A stretch of 37,693 nucleotides of DNA from an uncultured Prevotellaceae bacterium (GTDB lineage: Bacteria; Bacteroidota; Bacteroidia; Bacteroidales; Bacteroidaceae). The notes beneath the pieces were generated by a model that did not search any database, was not told the DNA's origin, and saw only the letters and a program-made list of their open reading frames with translations. Of the stretch, positions 1 through 6,009 are shown piece by piece. Every line of letters starts with the position of its first letter. Position 1 is the stretch's first letter. The stretch spans positions 1 through 37,693 of the forward strand of contig CACYKE010000047.1 of the NCBI GenBank assembly GCA_902774925.1, written 5' to 3'. A program made the position numbers and the translations under genes.

Positions 1-144
1 AGGTTTGAGGTTCCTTAGATTCGGATTCAGATTCAACCAGTACTTCATCTTCTTCATCGCAGTTTCCTTGCTGCTGTTCGGGAAGTACATCATGGCGAGT
101 TCGCTCTTGCCATAGGCGCGGATAGTGAATGTTTCGTCCGTCAT
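1..144 (-). CDS. DUF4248 domain protein (3' part outside the window)
   Basis: Only the first 48 codons are present, read leftward from an ATG at 144. The peptide begins MTDETFTIRAYGKSELAMMY and continues with a basic helix and a W-L-N-L-N-P-N-L-R motif. This matches the DUF4248 family as I know it: short Bacteroidetes proteins with an F-x-I-R-x-Y-x-K-x-E-L-A start, common in mobile or phage-derived gene runs. The start overlaps the stop of the upstream Cys-rich gene by four bases (ATGA), so the two are probably translationally coupled. Function is unknown; a small DNA-associated role is only a guess. Confidence 0.75.
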   Translation of the reverse strand, partial: MTDETFTIRAYGKSELAMMYFPNSSKETAMKKMKYWLNLNPNLRNLKP

Positions 145-293
145 ACGCATCCGTATTGCAGTTCGCAATGGCGCATGGCCTCACGCTCGCTCTCAAAACT
201 GCCACAGTAGTCGTCGTTGCCGGTATAGTCGTGGTGGCGGTGGCAATAGCACAGGAAAGTGCTGTAAAATCTACATTTTGCACAAGTATTCAT
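141..293 (-). CDS. Cys-rich 50-residue protein, probable small zinc-binding peptide
   Basis: Starting at 293 the product begins MNTCAKCRFYSTFLCYCHRH and holds seven cysteines and several histidines in 50 residues, including C-x-x-C and C-x-C pairs, suggesting metal binding. I chose this internal ATG rather than the frame's upstream ATG at 326 because AAGGAAAC lies a few bases before it. The stop overlaps the next start (DUF4248) by four bases. It belongs to the minus-strand mobile-element-like gene run. I do not recognise a named family. Confidence 0.6.
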   Translation of the reverse strand: MNTCAKCRFYSTFLCYCHRHHDYTGNDDYCGSFESEREAMRHCELQYGCV

Positions 294-360
294 AGTTGTT
301 TCCTTTCTTTGTTTTTCGGAGTACACAAAAGGAACCGTCCCTTTTGTGTACTTCCGGAAT

Positions 361-1083
361 TTAATGTTTCAAGTTTAGATATTCTTCGTACGATACGGCG
401 CCCTGCTTGCGCGCGGCAATCTCACGATCCAATTTTTCGTTGTCCTCAGCGCGCTTGGCGGCAAGGGCTTGCAATTCTTGGGTGTTTACGGCCTGCGGCG
501 CAGTCTTTTTTCCCTTTGCACGCTCCAGGCGCAGGGCGGCGGCCTTGTCGTCGAGTTGGTAGCTTTTCTTCGACCATGCTTTCAGTCGCAGCCGCATGTT
601 CCACGATTTTTTCGTTTCCCAAAGCATCAGTTCCGTGCCGTTCACCTGCTCGGCCCAGTAGCAGTAGAACTTCAACAGCAGCTGGCGGTCGTAATCGGGC
701 TCGAACTTCAGGCAGGCATCCCAAAACGCTTTCTGGCGTGTCTCGAAAAGCGAAGCGTCCCCTTGTTGTATGTGTAGTTTATAGTCTTTTCCTAGGACTC
801 CGCTCTCTTCTTTATAAGAGGGGTGCAGGGGGGAACTTTTCTTGTCTCTGTTTCGTTTTCGCTCTTTAAAGAAGCCCGTGAGCGAGTAGACGTTCTTGAA
901 CTTCGTGCGATAGATGAAGCCCGCCTTGACCTTCTCGGCATAGGTCATGTCGCGGTAGTAGCGGATGGCGCAAAACAGGTGGAAGAACATCGGGCGAACG
1001 GCCTGCTCCTCAGCGTCTTTCCCTATTCCAGCGTCGACCAACTGACGGTCAACGGTTTGTTCGTTAATTTCAATCTGCATCAT
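361..1083 (-). CDS. DUF7833-like protein of a phage or mobile-element gene run
   Basis: A 240-residue, very basic protein. Residues about 140-190 (LLKFYCYWAEQ, then W-E-T-K-K-S-W-N-M-R-L-R-L-K-A-W) resemble the 'F-x-x-Y-W-x-E ... K-x-W-x-x-x-x-R-L-x-x-W' signature I associate with the DUF7833 domain in Bacteroidetes phage and element replication-region proteins. The C-terminal 60 residues are a charged, probably coiled-coil tail. The ATG abuts a short tandem repeat of AATTCTCT on the plus strand (1084-1106). A DNA-binding or replication-accessory role would be typical of the context but is inferred. The family assignment is from memory of the motif only. Confidence 0.6.
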   Translation of the reverse strand: MMQIEINEQTVDRQLVDAGIGKDAEEQAVRPMFFHLFCAIRYYRDMTYAEKVKAGFIYRTKFKNVYSLTGFFKERKRNRDKKSSPLHPSYKEESGVLGKDYKLHIQQGDASLFETRQKAFWDACLKFEPDYDRQLLLKFYCYWAEQVNGTELMLWETKKSWNMRLRLKAWSKKSYQLDDKAAALRLERAKGKKTAPQAVNTQELQALAAKRAEDNEKLDREIAARKQGAVSYEEYLNLKH

Positions 1084-1106
1084 AATTCTCTAATTCTCTA
1101 ATTCTT
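1084..1106. repeat. 8-bp tandem repeat abutting a start codon
   Basis: Plus strand reads AATTCTCT twice and then AATTCTT. On the coding (minus) strand it directly precedes the ATG at 1083. It resembles the heptamer arrays at other gene junctions here, but with an 8-bp unit. Confidence 0.7.
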
Positions 1107-1123
1107 GACCTTGTATAATCCGT

Positions 1124-1444
1124 TTAATCCGTGGCTAACGTGATGATTACGTCCTCGATGTGCTTGCGGATTTCGGGGGCGAAGCCGACGTTTCCGTCCT
1201 TCAGTTGCCCGGCGCGGTAGAGATAGTTGAATACGAAGGTGGTGCACTGGCTATAGACCAGCGAAAGGCGCTTTTCCAAAAGCTGGTTACACTCCTGCAA
1301 ATCCATGTACGCGACTAGCAGCAACAGCACCCGCTGCTTTTCTTCGCGCGACAGATCGCGCATCGCAAAACTCATTTTGTTGTACAGCTCAATGCGCTGC
1401 TTTGCCTCATCAACAGAGGGCTGAATATGATTCTTCTTTTCCAT
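1124..1444 (-). CDS. Small helical protein of unknown function
   Basis: A 106-residue protein that is predicted helical by eye, with Leu/Arg-rich amphipathic stretches and no clear catalytic motif. It starts four bases after the stop of the P5-like gene (1449) and precedes the DUF7833-like gene, so it is most likely read in the same mobile-element operon. No family recognised. The reading frame is supported by its tight packing and by sharing strand and composition with its neighbours. Confidence 0.55.
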   Translation of the reverse strand: MEKKNHIQPSVDEAKQRIELYNKMSFAMRDLSREEKQRVLLLLVAYMDLQECNQLLEKRLSLVYSQCTTFVFNYLYRAGQLKDGNVGFAPEIRKHIEDVIITLATD

Positions 1445-1448
1445 AATT

Positions 1449-1838
1449 TTAAACGATAAAAATGTTATACTTTTTCATAATTTTAAAGATATCGTCCGCG
1501 GTCAGTTTCGTGGCCGTTTCCATCCACGCCATGGCGACGCCGAGGCGGCAGTAGTCCTGCGACAACTTGAGCGGCGAATGGGCGCTGTAGCACAGCTGCT
1601 GGGCGCAGTAACGGACGTACGTCGCGGTGTCGTTTTCGTTCGGTGGCGCAAAGCGTCCGACAATATCGCGGATGGTGTAGCGCTGATACCTCCGGCGGTA
1701 CGTCCGCATCAGTACGAGCCACGCGCGGATGGCGTGCTCGCGGGTGTCAAACTCGACGAAGCCTTTCTTCGCCCCCGTCTGTCCGTGCCAGGGCTGCCTG
1801 CCCACACGGATGTTAAAAATATTGTTCGTTGCAATCAT
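1449..1838 (-). CDS. P5-like phage structural/lysozyme-type protein
   Basis: A 129-residue protein. Its first 90 residues follow a pattern I know from Bacteroidetes 'structural protein P5' (PRD1 P5/transglycosylase-like) genes: N-I-F-N-I-R at the N-terminus, W-x-G-Q-T, then GFVEFDTREHAIRAW, a Y-R-R-R-Y-x-x-Y-T-I-R-D-I segment and RFAPPNENDTATYV. The G-F-x-x-F / A-x-R-A and A-P-P-x-E-N-D-T blocks are the most diagnostic. In such elements the protein is thought to act on peptidoglycan during virion or DNA entry; here that role is inferred. It lies between the HNH gene and a small helical gene. Confidence 0.7.
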   Translation of the reverse strand: MIATNNIFNIRVGRQPWHGQTGAKKGFVEFDTREHAIRAWLVLMRTYRRRYQRYTIRDIVGRFAPPNENDTATYVRYCAQQLCYSAHSPLKLSQDYCRLGVAMAWMETATKLTADDIFKIMKKYNIFIV

Positions 1839-1858
1839 AACTTTTTAATTAATTTTCT

Positions 1859-1897
1859 AGAGGTGAGAGGTTAGCTTACCACTTACCTCTTACCTCT
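1859..1897. repeat. Heptamer array forming an inverted repeat, encodes the C-terminus of the HNH protein
   Basis: Plus strand contains CTTACCA, CTTACCT, CTTACCT and CT, preceded by the inverse units AGAGGTG and AGAGGTT. The two arms (AGAGGTGAGAGGT and ACCTCTTACCTCT) can form a 13-bp stem with one G-T pair. The last seven codons and stop of the HNH gene lie inside the array. Confidence 0.75.
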
Positions 1898-2382
1898 AAT
1901 TTAAACCTCCGGCCGAGCAGTGTCAGGTGGTAGAACGCCTCGTATTTGTCGCGGAAGTAATAGTGGTGCTGTCCGACGAATATCAGATAGCTGTTTCTGT
2001 CTTTATTCACTCCCGGCAGTCCGGTCTTCGCGTTGGGCTTCCACGGATGAATCATGTTCCGCATGTTCTCCGACTGCGTCACCTCGCGCAGATTCTCAAT
2101 TTTATTATTCGTCGGGTCGAGGTCTATGTGGTCCAACTGCATCGTGGGAAAATGCCCGTTATGCCAAGCCCAGACGGCACGGTGCATTAACACCTCCATC
2201 CATCTGCCCTGAAAAATAATACGAAACATCATATACTGCCGACCGGTTATTTGTTTTCCCTTTACGGTCCTGCCCGTCTTCCTGTTCACGAGCTTTCCAC
2301 TGCGGTCGTCATAATTATAGTTCTGTTGGATGCGAGCCGCCAGTGCGGCCAGCTCGCCATCCGATAATGTTGTTCTATTCAT
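1876..2382 (-). CDS. HNH endonuclease with AP2-like C-terminus
   Basis: A 168-residue protein. It has an HNH nuclease core: M-H-R-A-V-W-A-W-H-N-G, then QLDHIDLDPTNNKIENLREV, giving the H..DH..N arrangement of HNH_3-type homing-like enzymes. A C-terminal piece (G-V-N-K-D-R-N-S-Y-L-I, then H-H-Y-Y-F-R-D-K-Y-E-A) resembles the AP2/integrase-type DNA-binding domain often joined to these nucleases. I chose the ATG at 2382 over that at 2412 because it follows the upstream ORF's stop and has AGGA upstream. Such enzymes are typical of phages and mobile elements. The final residues (LEVRGKW) are encoded by a heptamer repeat array. Confidence 0.85.
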   Translation of the reverse strand: MNRTTLSDGELAALAARIQQNYNYDDRSGKLVNRKTGRTVKGKQITGRQYMMFRIIFQGRWMEVLMHRAVWAWHNGHFPTMQLDHIDLDPTNNKIENLREVTQSENMRNMIHPWKPNAKTGLPGVNKDRNSYLIFVGQHHYYFRDKYEAFYHLTLLGRRFKLEVRGKW

Positions 2383-2392
2383 ATCATTTCGA

Positions 2393-2660
2393 TTAATCCT
2401 GGTAAACATCAAATTCCGTTTCGTCCCAACCTGCCAGGCTGTCGTGCAGCGCAGTCAGGTCGACGCGGGCGAAAGTAAGGCTTGTGCAGCCTTCAATCTT
2501 CCGCGAGAGTATGAGCGTTTTCAGCTCCTTCACCACCTTCTCACAGTTGTGGAAGATTTCAGCAGGGCTCATTTCCTGATTCCTGTACAGGTCGCGAACG
2601 TCGTCGTTCGGTTCGCTGATGGTGACGTACGACCTCGTGCCGTCCCGGTTCGTTCATCAT
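2393..2660 (-). pseudogene. Small conserved-looking ORF with a 1-nt frameshift near its start
   Basis: An ATG-ATG pair at 2660 directly follows a heptamer array, as at other gene starts here, but the frame fails within 30 codons. Removing one C in the run of C/G about 12 bases in gives a continuous 88-residue frame: MMNERDGTRSYVTISEPNDD..., ending at a TAA at 2393. As it stands, the frame can only start at the ATG at 2572, giving 59 residues (MSPAEIFHNCEKVVKELKTL... to V-Y-Q-D). No family recognised. It may be a real frameshift, a sequencing error, or a shorter gene with the internal start. Confidence 0.5.
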
Positions 2661-3076
2661 TTTTTAATTTTGAGTGTTGAATGTTGAGTGTTGAATGGAT
2701 CTAGTTTACGAATAAGAAACGTGCGCCAGCCGCGCTTATCCATGTCCCAATACGTCACAGTGTCCAAAGGATTGTCGCTCGGTTCAATCTCGTTTTCAGG
2801 GTTGCGCTCAGCCATTCGGCGCAGGGCCTCGTCGTACTCCGGCGAGCAGTCGCGACACAACGTGCCACGCGCCTGCCGCAATGTGCCGTCAAGCTTCCGA
2901 TACTGAAACGCCACAACGCCCTTACCCATCAGTTCCACGAGGTGCTTCGCCAAGTGCGCCTTCCGGCACGCCTCATCCTGCGGCACGTCGTATTCCGTTG
3001 CCATGCGGTTAGCCCGCTCCATCACCCACGAACCCAACAAGTCCGCTTCCACGTTCTTTCTTTTCTTTTGCTTCAT
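2657..3076 (-). CDS. SH3 beta-barrel fold protein (WYL_2/DUF2693-like)
   Basis: A 139-residue protein from the ATG at 3076 (MKQKKRKNVE). I preferred this to the ATG at 3151 because AAAAAAAGTATT precedes it and the upstream codons are unlike the family. Residues about 50-75 (MGKGVVAFQYRKLDGTLRQA followed by R-G-T-L) match the 'G-x-V-x-F-x-Y-x-K-x-D-G-T-x-R-x-A-x-G-T' core of the Sm-like SH3 barrel family WYL_2. The last 12 residues are encoded by a 35-nt heptamer array that also abuts the next ATG. Likely a small regulatory or element-borne protein; function unproven. Confidence 0.65.
   Translation of the reverse strand: MKQKKRKNVEADLLGSWVMERANRMATEYDVPQDEACRKAHLAKHLVELMGKGVVAFQYRKLDGTLRQARGTLCRDCSPEYDEALRRMAERNPENEIEPSDNPLDTVTYWDMDKRGWRTFLIRKLDPFNTQHSTLKIKK
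2661..2695. repeat. Five-heptamer (35-nt) array at a gene junction
   Basis: On the minus strand the units are TTCAACA, CTCAACA, TTCAACA, CTCAAAA, TTAAAAA, followed immediately by ATG. The array also encodes the C-terminus of the upstream WYL_2-like gene (stop at 2657-2659). Confidence 0.85.
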
Positions 3077-3159
3077 AATACTTTTTTTGTTTAATGAATA
3101 ATGTTCTGTTGGATCGAGCTGGCCAGCTTTTCCGACTGCGAAATTAGACATAAAAAAAT

Positions 3160-3187
3160 CCCTACACGCTGAAAAAAACGTGTAGGG
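3160..3187 (-). terminator. Stem-loop terminator after the HIRAN-like gene
   Basis: CCCTACACG and CGTGTAGGG form a 9-bp stem around a 10-nt A-rich loop. On the minus strand it is followed by ATTTTTTT, and it lies 55 bases after the stop of the 434-residue gene. A-rich tracts on both sides could let it act in both directions. Confidence 0.75.
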
Positions 3188-3242
3188 AAAAAATCGAGGA
3201 ATAAAGGAAAGAATTAGTGCAAAAATCGAGGAACTTTACCTT

Positions 3243-4547
3243 TTACTTCTCGTTCTTATAGGCATTCAAATATCGTCGGCCAACGTTGTTTCGTCTGACG
3301 GTCTCCGTCTTATCCTTACCCACGAAAGTCCAATTCGGAAACTTGCCTACCATCTTACTGAATATCCTGTTGATGGACGATACATCGGGCAATGGCGCAA
3401 TGCCCAACTGCGCGAAGTGTTTGAGAAACGATTGCGGGGTGTCGTAATGAGGCAGGCCCTCCGTCTCGTTCATCAGCTGCATCACAAAGGTATAGTCATA
3501 CATATGCTTCAGCACCCCTTCTACCTTCAGTATGTTGACAGCCTTTATGATTCGCTCGTCATCGGAAAACATTTCCTCCGCCTCCGGCTCACGCTTTTCC
3601 GTCGTGTCCGTTTCCTGCTTGGCAAGCATGGCCTCACGCACGGCCAACAGCGTCAGCAGGCGGTCGTACGTGCGTTGCGACAGGCGGGAATAGTACAGAG
3701 ATGTTGCAAAGCGATACTTGTTTACCAGATAGAGCTGGAACAAGCGTTCGGGGGCTTTCCGCAACAGCTCCTCCACGCGCTCCAGCGTCCATCCGTCGGC
3801 CTCGTAGAGTCGCAGCAGGTCGCCGCTGGCGGCACTGGCAAAGAAGTCGGTCAGCCAGTGTTCCGTCCACCATTCCATCTGCTGCTGCGAGCCACGGCTC
3901 ACCAGCGTCTGCAGCAACAGCTCGCTATGGCTGCGCACCTCGGCAATGGTCGATTGCTTCATCTGACGGTACACCTCCATACACTCCTGACAATGCGATG
4001 CCGACAGGTCCAGCGGCAGGTGGCGCAGCACGTTGTCGATGCGCTGGCGCAGACGGTCGCTCCATGCTGCCGACTCCCGGAGTTCGTCGCTCAGCAGGTC
4101 AAGGCCCAGCGTCAGACTCTGCGACGTCATGCTCGTCAGCACTTCAGGCAGGTCGATGGCCCACGTCGGGGCGTCGATGGTGTTGTCCTGCACGTTGGCA
4201 TCCAGCGTCCACGAACCGTCGGACGTGGCCATCAGCAGGCCGAAGGTGGTGTTCATTCTCGAAATTTGTGCTTTTACATAGCGTTTGCCGCTGTTTCTCA
4301 GCATTTGCTTCAGCCCGTACGACTGGTACATCCACACGTAGCCCAGCAGTTGCTGTGACACCGTGAAGACCCCCACTGCGTCGTCGTCAAACTGATTTTC
4401 TGTCGGCGACAGATACACCACGTCGCCACCCAGTTTCTCCTTGATGTCTCGCTGGGTCACCGGAGTCATCATGGCATAAAGCGGTTTCACAACACTGGCC
4501 AATTCTCCATATCGGCTGCCTACGATAATGATTTCGTTCATGTTCAT
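3243..4547 (-). CDS. 434-residue protein with HIRAN-like N-terminal domain, partner of a WYL regulator
   Basis: Residues about 42-82 (VVYLSPTENQFDDDAVGVFT, then Q-x-L-L-G-Y-V-W-M-Y-Q-S) follow the HIRAN pattern of an E-x-N-x-x-D-x-x-A-V stretch and a G-Y-V motif. HIRAN modules bind DNA ends or stalled-fork DNA in Rad5-like helicases. Residues 130-434 are helix-rich, with an acidic stretch near 325-345, and match nothing I know; there is no helicase or nuclease motif. It sits 132 bp downstream of a WYL transcription factor on the same strand, but has its own -7 box (4600-4607) under a strong palindrome. A DNA-damage or anti-phage role is plausible but inferred. The start could be Met1 or Met3. 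Confidence 0.6.
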   Translation of the reverse strand: MNMNEIIIVGSRYGELASVVKPLYAMMTPVTQRDIKEKLGGDVVYLSPTENQFDDDAVGVFTVSQQLLGYVWMYQSYGLKQMLRNSGKRYVKAQISRMNTTFGLLMATSDGSWTLDANVQDNTIDAPTWAIDLPEVLTSMTSQSLTLGLDLLSDELRESAAWSDRLRQRIDNVLRHLPLDLSASHCQECMEVYRQMKQSTIAEVRSHSELLLQTLVSRGSQQQMEWWTEHWLTDFFASAASGDLLRLYEADGWTLERVEELLRKAPERLFQLYLVNKYRFATSLYYSRLSQRTYDRLLTLLAVREAMLAKQETDTTEKREPEAEEMFSDDERIIKAVNILKVEGVLKHMYDYTFVMQLMNETEGLPHYDTPQSFLKHFAQLGIAPLPDVSSINRIFSKMVGKFPNWTFVGKDKTETVRRNNVGRRYLNAYKNEK

Positions 4548-4599
4548 TTTTCTGAATTCGTCTTATTGGTTAAACATAATTTTTATTGATATTCGTTTG

Positions 4600-4607
4600 C
4601 AAAGATA
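4600..4607 (-). promoter_or_regulatory. -7 promoter box for the HIRAN-like gene
   Basis: TATCTTTG on the minus strand (Bacteroidetes TAnnTTTG), with a leader of roughly 45-50 nt to the ATG at 4547. The palindrome at 4611-4641 lies directly upstream. Confidence 0.75.
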
Positions 4608-4610
4608 AGC

Positions 4611-4641
4611 CGACACTGTTCCAAATCACGGAACAGTGCCG
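4611..4641. promoter_or_regulatory. 12-bp palindromic operator candidate
   Basis: CGACACTGTTCC, 7-nt spacer, GGAACAGTGCCG: a 12-bp inverted repeat with one G-T position. It sits where the -33 region of the promoter at 4600-4607 should be, which suits a repressor site for a dimeric regulator. The WYL protein encoded just upstream is the obvious candidate. It could instead act as a weak terminator of the WYL gene, but there is no T-tract. Confidence 0.6.
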
Positions 4642-4679
4642 AACAATTTTCATGATGACCGCAAAATTTTCCGAACTAT

Positions 4680-5636
4680 TTACAAAAGCGGCATGTGTTT
4701 CCTCCTCGTCCGGCGGTCGATGGCTCGTTGGTGCATGGCGGCTATCTCGTCGGCCAGCGACTGAGGCTCCATCACCTCAATCCACTCGCCGAGCGACAGC
4801 AGGCGCGCCTTGAAGTCGCCCGTGGGTCGCAGACGGAGTTCAAAGTCGGTATAGCTCTCGTCATCGGGGCTGGCGGGGTCGGCCGTGTGCGACTGCAGCT
4901 CACGCTGGCTGTGGTGCAGCGGCAGGTCGCTCAGGTAAAAAGGCTCGTAACCATAAGCCCTCAGCACGATGCGCTGCACTTCCGTCCGCTCGTCCACCAT
5001 CACGCCATAGCTCTCGCTGAAGTACGCCAGTGCGTCGAACGACTTCTCCACCCGGAACTTCTTCTCCGTCAGTTCCACTTCCACCATGCGGTCAAGGGAG
5101 AACACGCGCAACTGTCCGTCCGCCTTTCGCCCCAGCACATACCACCGGCGCGCGTATAGCTTCATGCAATACGGCGACAGCACATACTCCTGAGGCGTCG
5201 CGTGGCCGTACTTCTGATAGATCATCCGCACCTTCCGGTTGCGCTTCATGGCCTCCAGCATCAGCTCCAGATGCTCGTTGGCCGAAGGTATCGACTCCAG
5301 CTGGATGCGGTTCTGCATGCTCAGGTCCTTCACGTCGCCCAGCAGATTGCCCACGCTGAACGTCGTCAGCAGCCAGTTCTGCACCGTATTGTCGTACAGC
5401 ACCCACTCGTTGCTGATGTAATAGCTGTTCGTACGCTTGTCGCACTCGATGTTGATGCCGAACATCTCCTCCACTTCACATCTGTGTTTGTAAAACGTCG
5501 TCCGGCTTATCGTCACCCCGCCGCTCATTTCCGTCTCCAGCCACCGCTCGTTCAACTCGGCCAGCGTAATCTTCCTGGCCTTATGGATCGTCTCCACCAG
5601 CCAGATATATTCCTTAAATAACGAAAGTGTACTCAT
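4680..5636 (-). CDS. WYL-domain transcriptional regulator
   Basis: A 318-residue protein from the ATG at 5636 (MSTLSLFKEY). The longer frame is rejected because a -7 box (5645-5652) lies just before this start. The N-terminal 85 residues form a winged-helix-like region (ITLAELNERW, then I-S-R-T-T-F-Y-K-H-R). The WYL domain follows, with YVLSPYCMKLYARRWYVLGR and F-S-L-D-R-M, and a WCX-type C-terminal extension ends the protein. WYL regulators sense nucleic acid or nucleotide ligands and often repress defence genes (BrxR/CapW-like proteins are known examples). Here the adjacent HIRAN-like gene, with a palindrome on its promoter, is the likely target. The divergent neighbour is a toxin-antitoxin-like pair. 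Confidence 0.88.
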   Translation of the reverse strand: MSTLSLFKEYIWLVETIHKARKITLAELNERWLETEMSGGVTISRTTFYKHRCEVEEMFGINIECDKRTNSYYISNEWVLYDNTVQNWLLTTFSVGNLLGDVKDLSMQNRIQLESIPSANEHLELMLEAMKRNRKVRMIYQKYGHATPQEYVLSPYCMKLYARRWYVLGRKADGQLRVFSLDRMVEVELTEKKFRVEKSFDALAYFSESYGVMVDERTEVQRIVLRAYGYEPFYLSDLPLHHSQRELQSHTADPASPDDESYTDFELRLRPTGDFKARLLSLGEWIEVMEPQSLADEIAAMHQRAIDRRTRRKHMPLL

Positions 5637-5644
5637 ATGCGTAG

Positions 5645-5652
5645 CAAAGATA
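5645..5652 (-). promoter_or_regulatory. -7 promoter box for the WYL regulator
   Basis: TATCTTTG on the minus strand, 8 bases before the ATG at 5636, so the leader is only a few nucleotides. TTTG lies about 20 nt upstream as a possible -33 element, inside one arm of the AAACGACCA/TGGTCGTTT inverted repeat (5666-5674, 5712-5720), which may be an autoregulatory site. Confidence 0.7.
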
Positions 5653-5711
5653 GAGATATTTCTCGAAACGACCAAAGAAATCGGGAAAAATAACAAATGA
5701 GCCATCGTTTG

Positions 5712-5796
5712 TGGTCGTTTTCCAAGAATTTTCACTATCTTTGCAAAAAATACAGCTCACAATGAACGTCGTTTAAGAAAAAATGCTTATCTTTGC
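5712..5796 (+). repeat. Direct repeat copy 1: tandem promoter module
   Basis: This 85-bp stretch recurs at 6667-6751. The last 57 bp (5740-5796) are identical and the first part has scattered mismatches. It holds two -7 boxes, TATCTTTG at 5736-5743 and 5788-5795, with a four-codon mini-ORF (ATG AAC GTC GTT, stop) between them. It drives the 52-residue/DUF6169 pair. Confidence 0.9.
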
Positions 5797-5850
5797 ATCG
5801 TGGCGGAGAATCCGTCGCAGACATGACCTTTAATGTTGATAGTTAAGTAT

Positions 5851-6009
5851 ATGGCAACGATAAAATTTGATAGAGAACGCTTCCTTCAATCCATTCGCGA
5901 ATACAGACAACAAAAGCGCGAATGGCAGGAACGTATTAACAAACAATTAGACGCAAAAGAGGAAGAGATTCGCAGAATCAAGGCTTCGCATTATTACGAG
6001 ATAGCATAA
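5851..6009 (+). CDS. 52-residue charged coiled-coil peptide, candidate antitoxin
   Basis: The product is MATIKFDRERFLQSIREYRQ continuing with a Lys/Glu/Gln/Arg-rich helix to H-Y-Y-E-I-A. Heptad-like spacing of I, L and W suggests a coiled coil. The stop TAA is followed at once by the ATG of the DUF6169-like gene, so the two are one translation unit. It is driven by promoter copy 1. A small charged peptide upstream of a larger partner is typical of toxin-antitoxin pairs, but neither member has a proven role and no DNA-binding fold is visible. No family recognised. Confidence 0.6.
   Translation: MATIKFDRERFLQSIREYRQQKREWQERINKQLDAKEEEIRRIKASHYYEIA

Noticed and set aside
129-869. Open plus-strand frame of 246 codons
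   Set aside because: It is antisense to the Cys-rich and DUF7833-like genes, has no promoter, and its product is Ser/Arg-rich shadow sequence.
2661-2695. CRISPR-like short repeats at gene junctions
   Set aside because: Units are 7 bp in direct tandem with no spacers and no cas genes, so not CRISPR.
3189-3233. Two copies of AAAATCGAGGA downstream of the terminator
   Set aside because: Too short and isolated to interpret as a site.
3417-4358. Plus-strand frame of 313 codons, His/Gln/Arg-rich
   Set aside because: Shadow of the HIRAN-like gene; composition (runs of Q, H, R) is typical of antisense frames and the minus-strand gene has a promoter and terminator.
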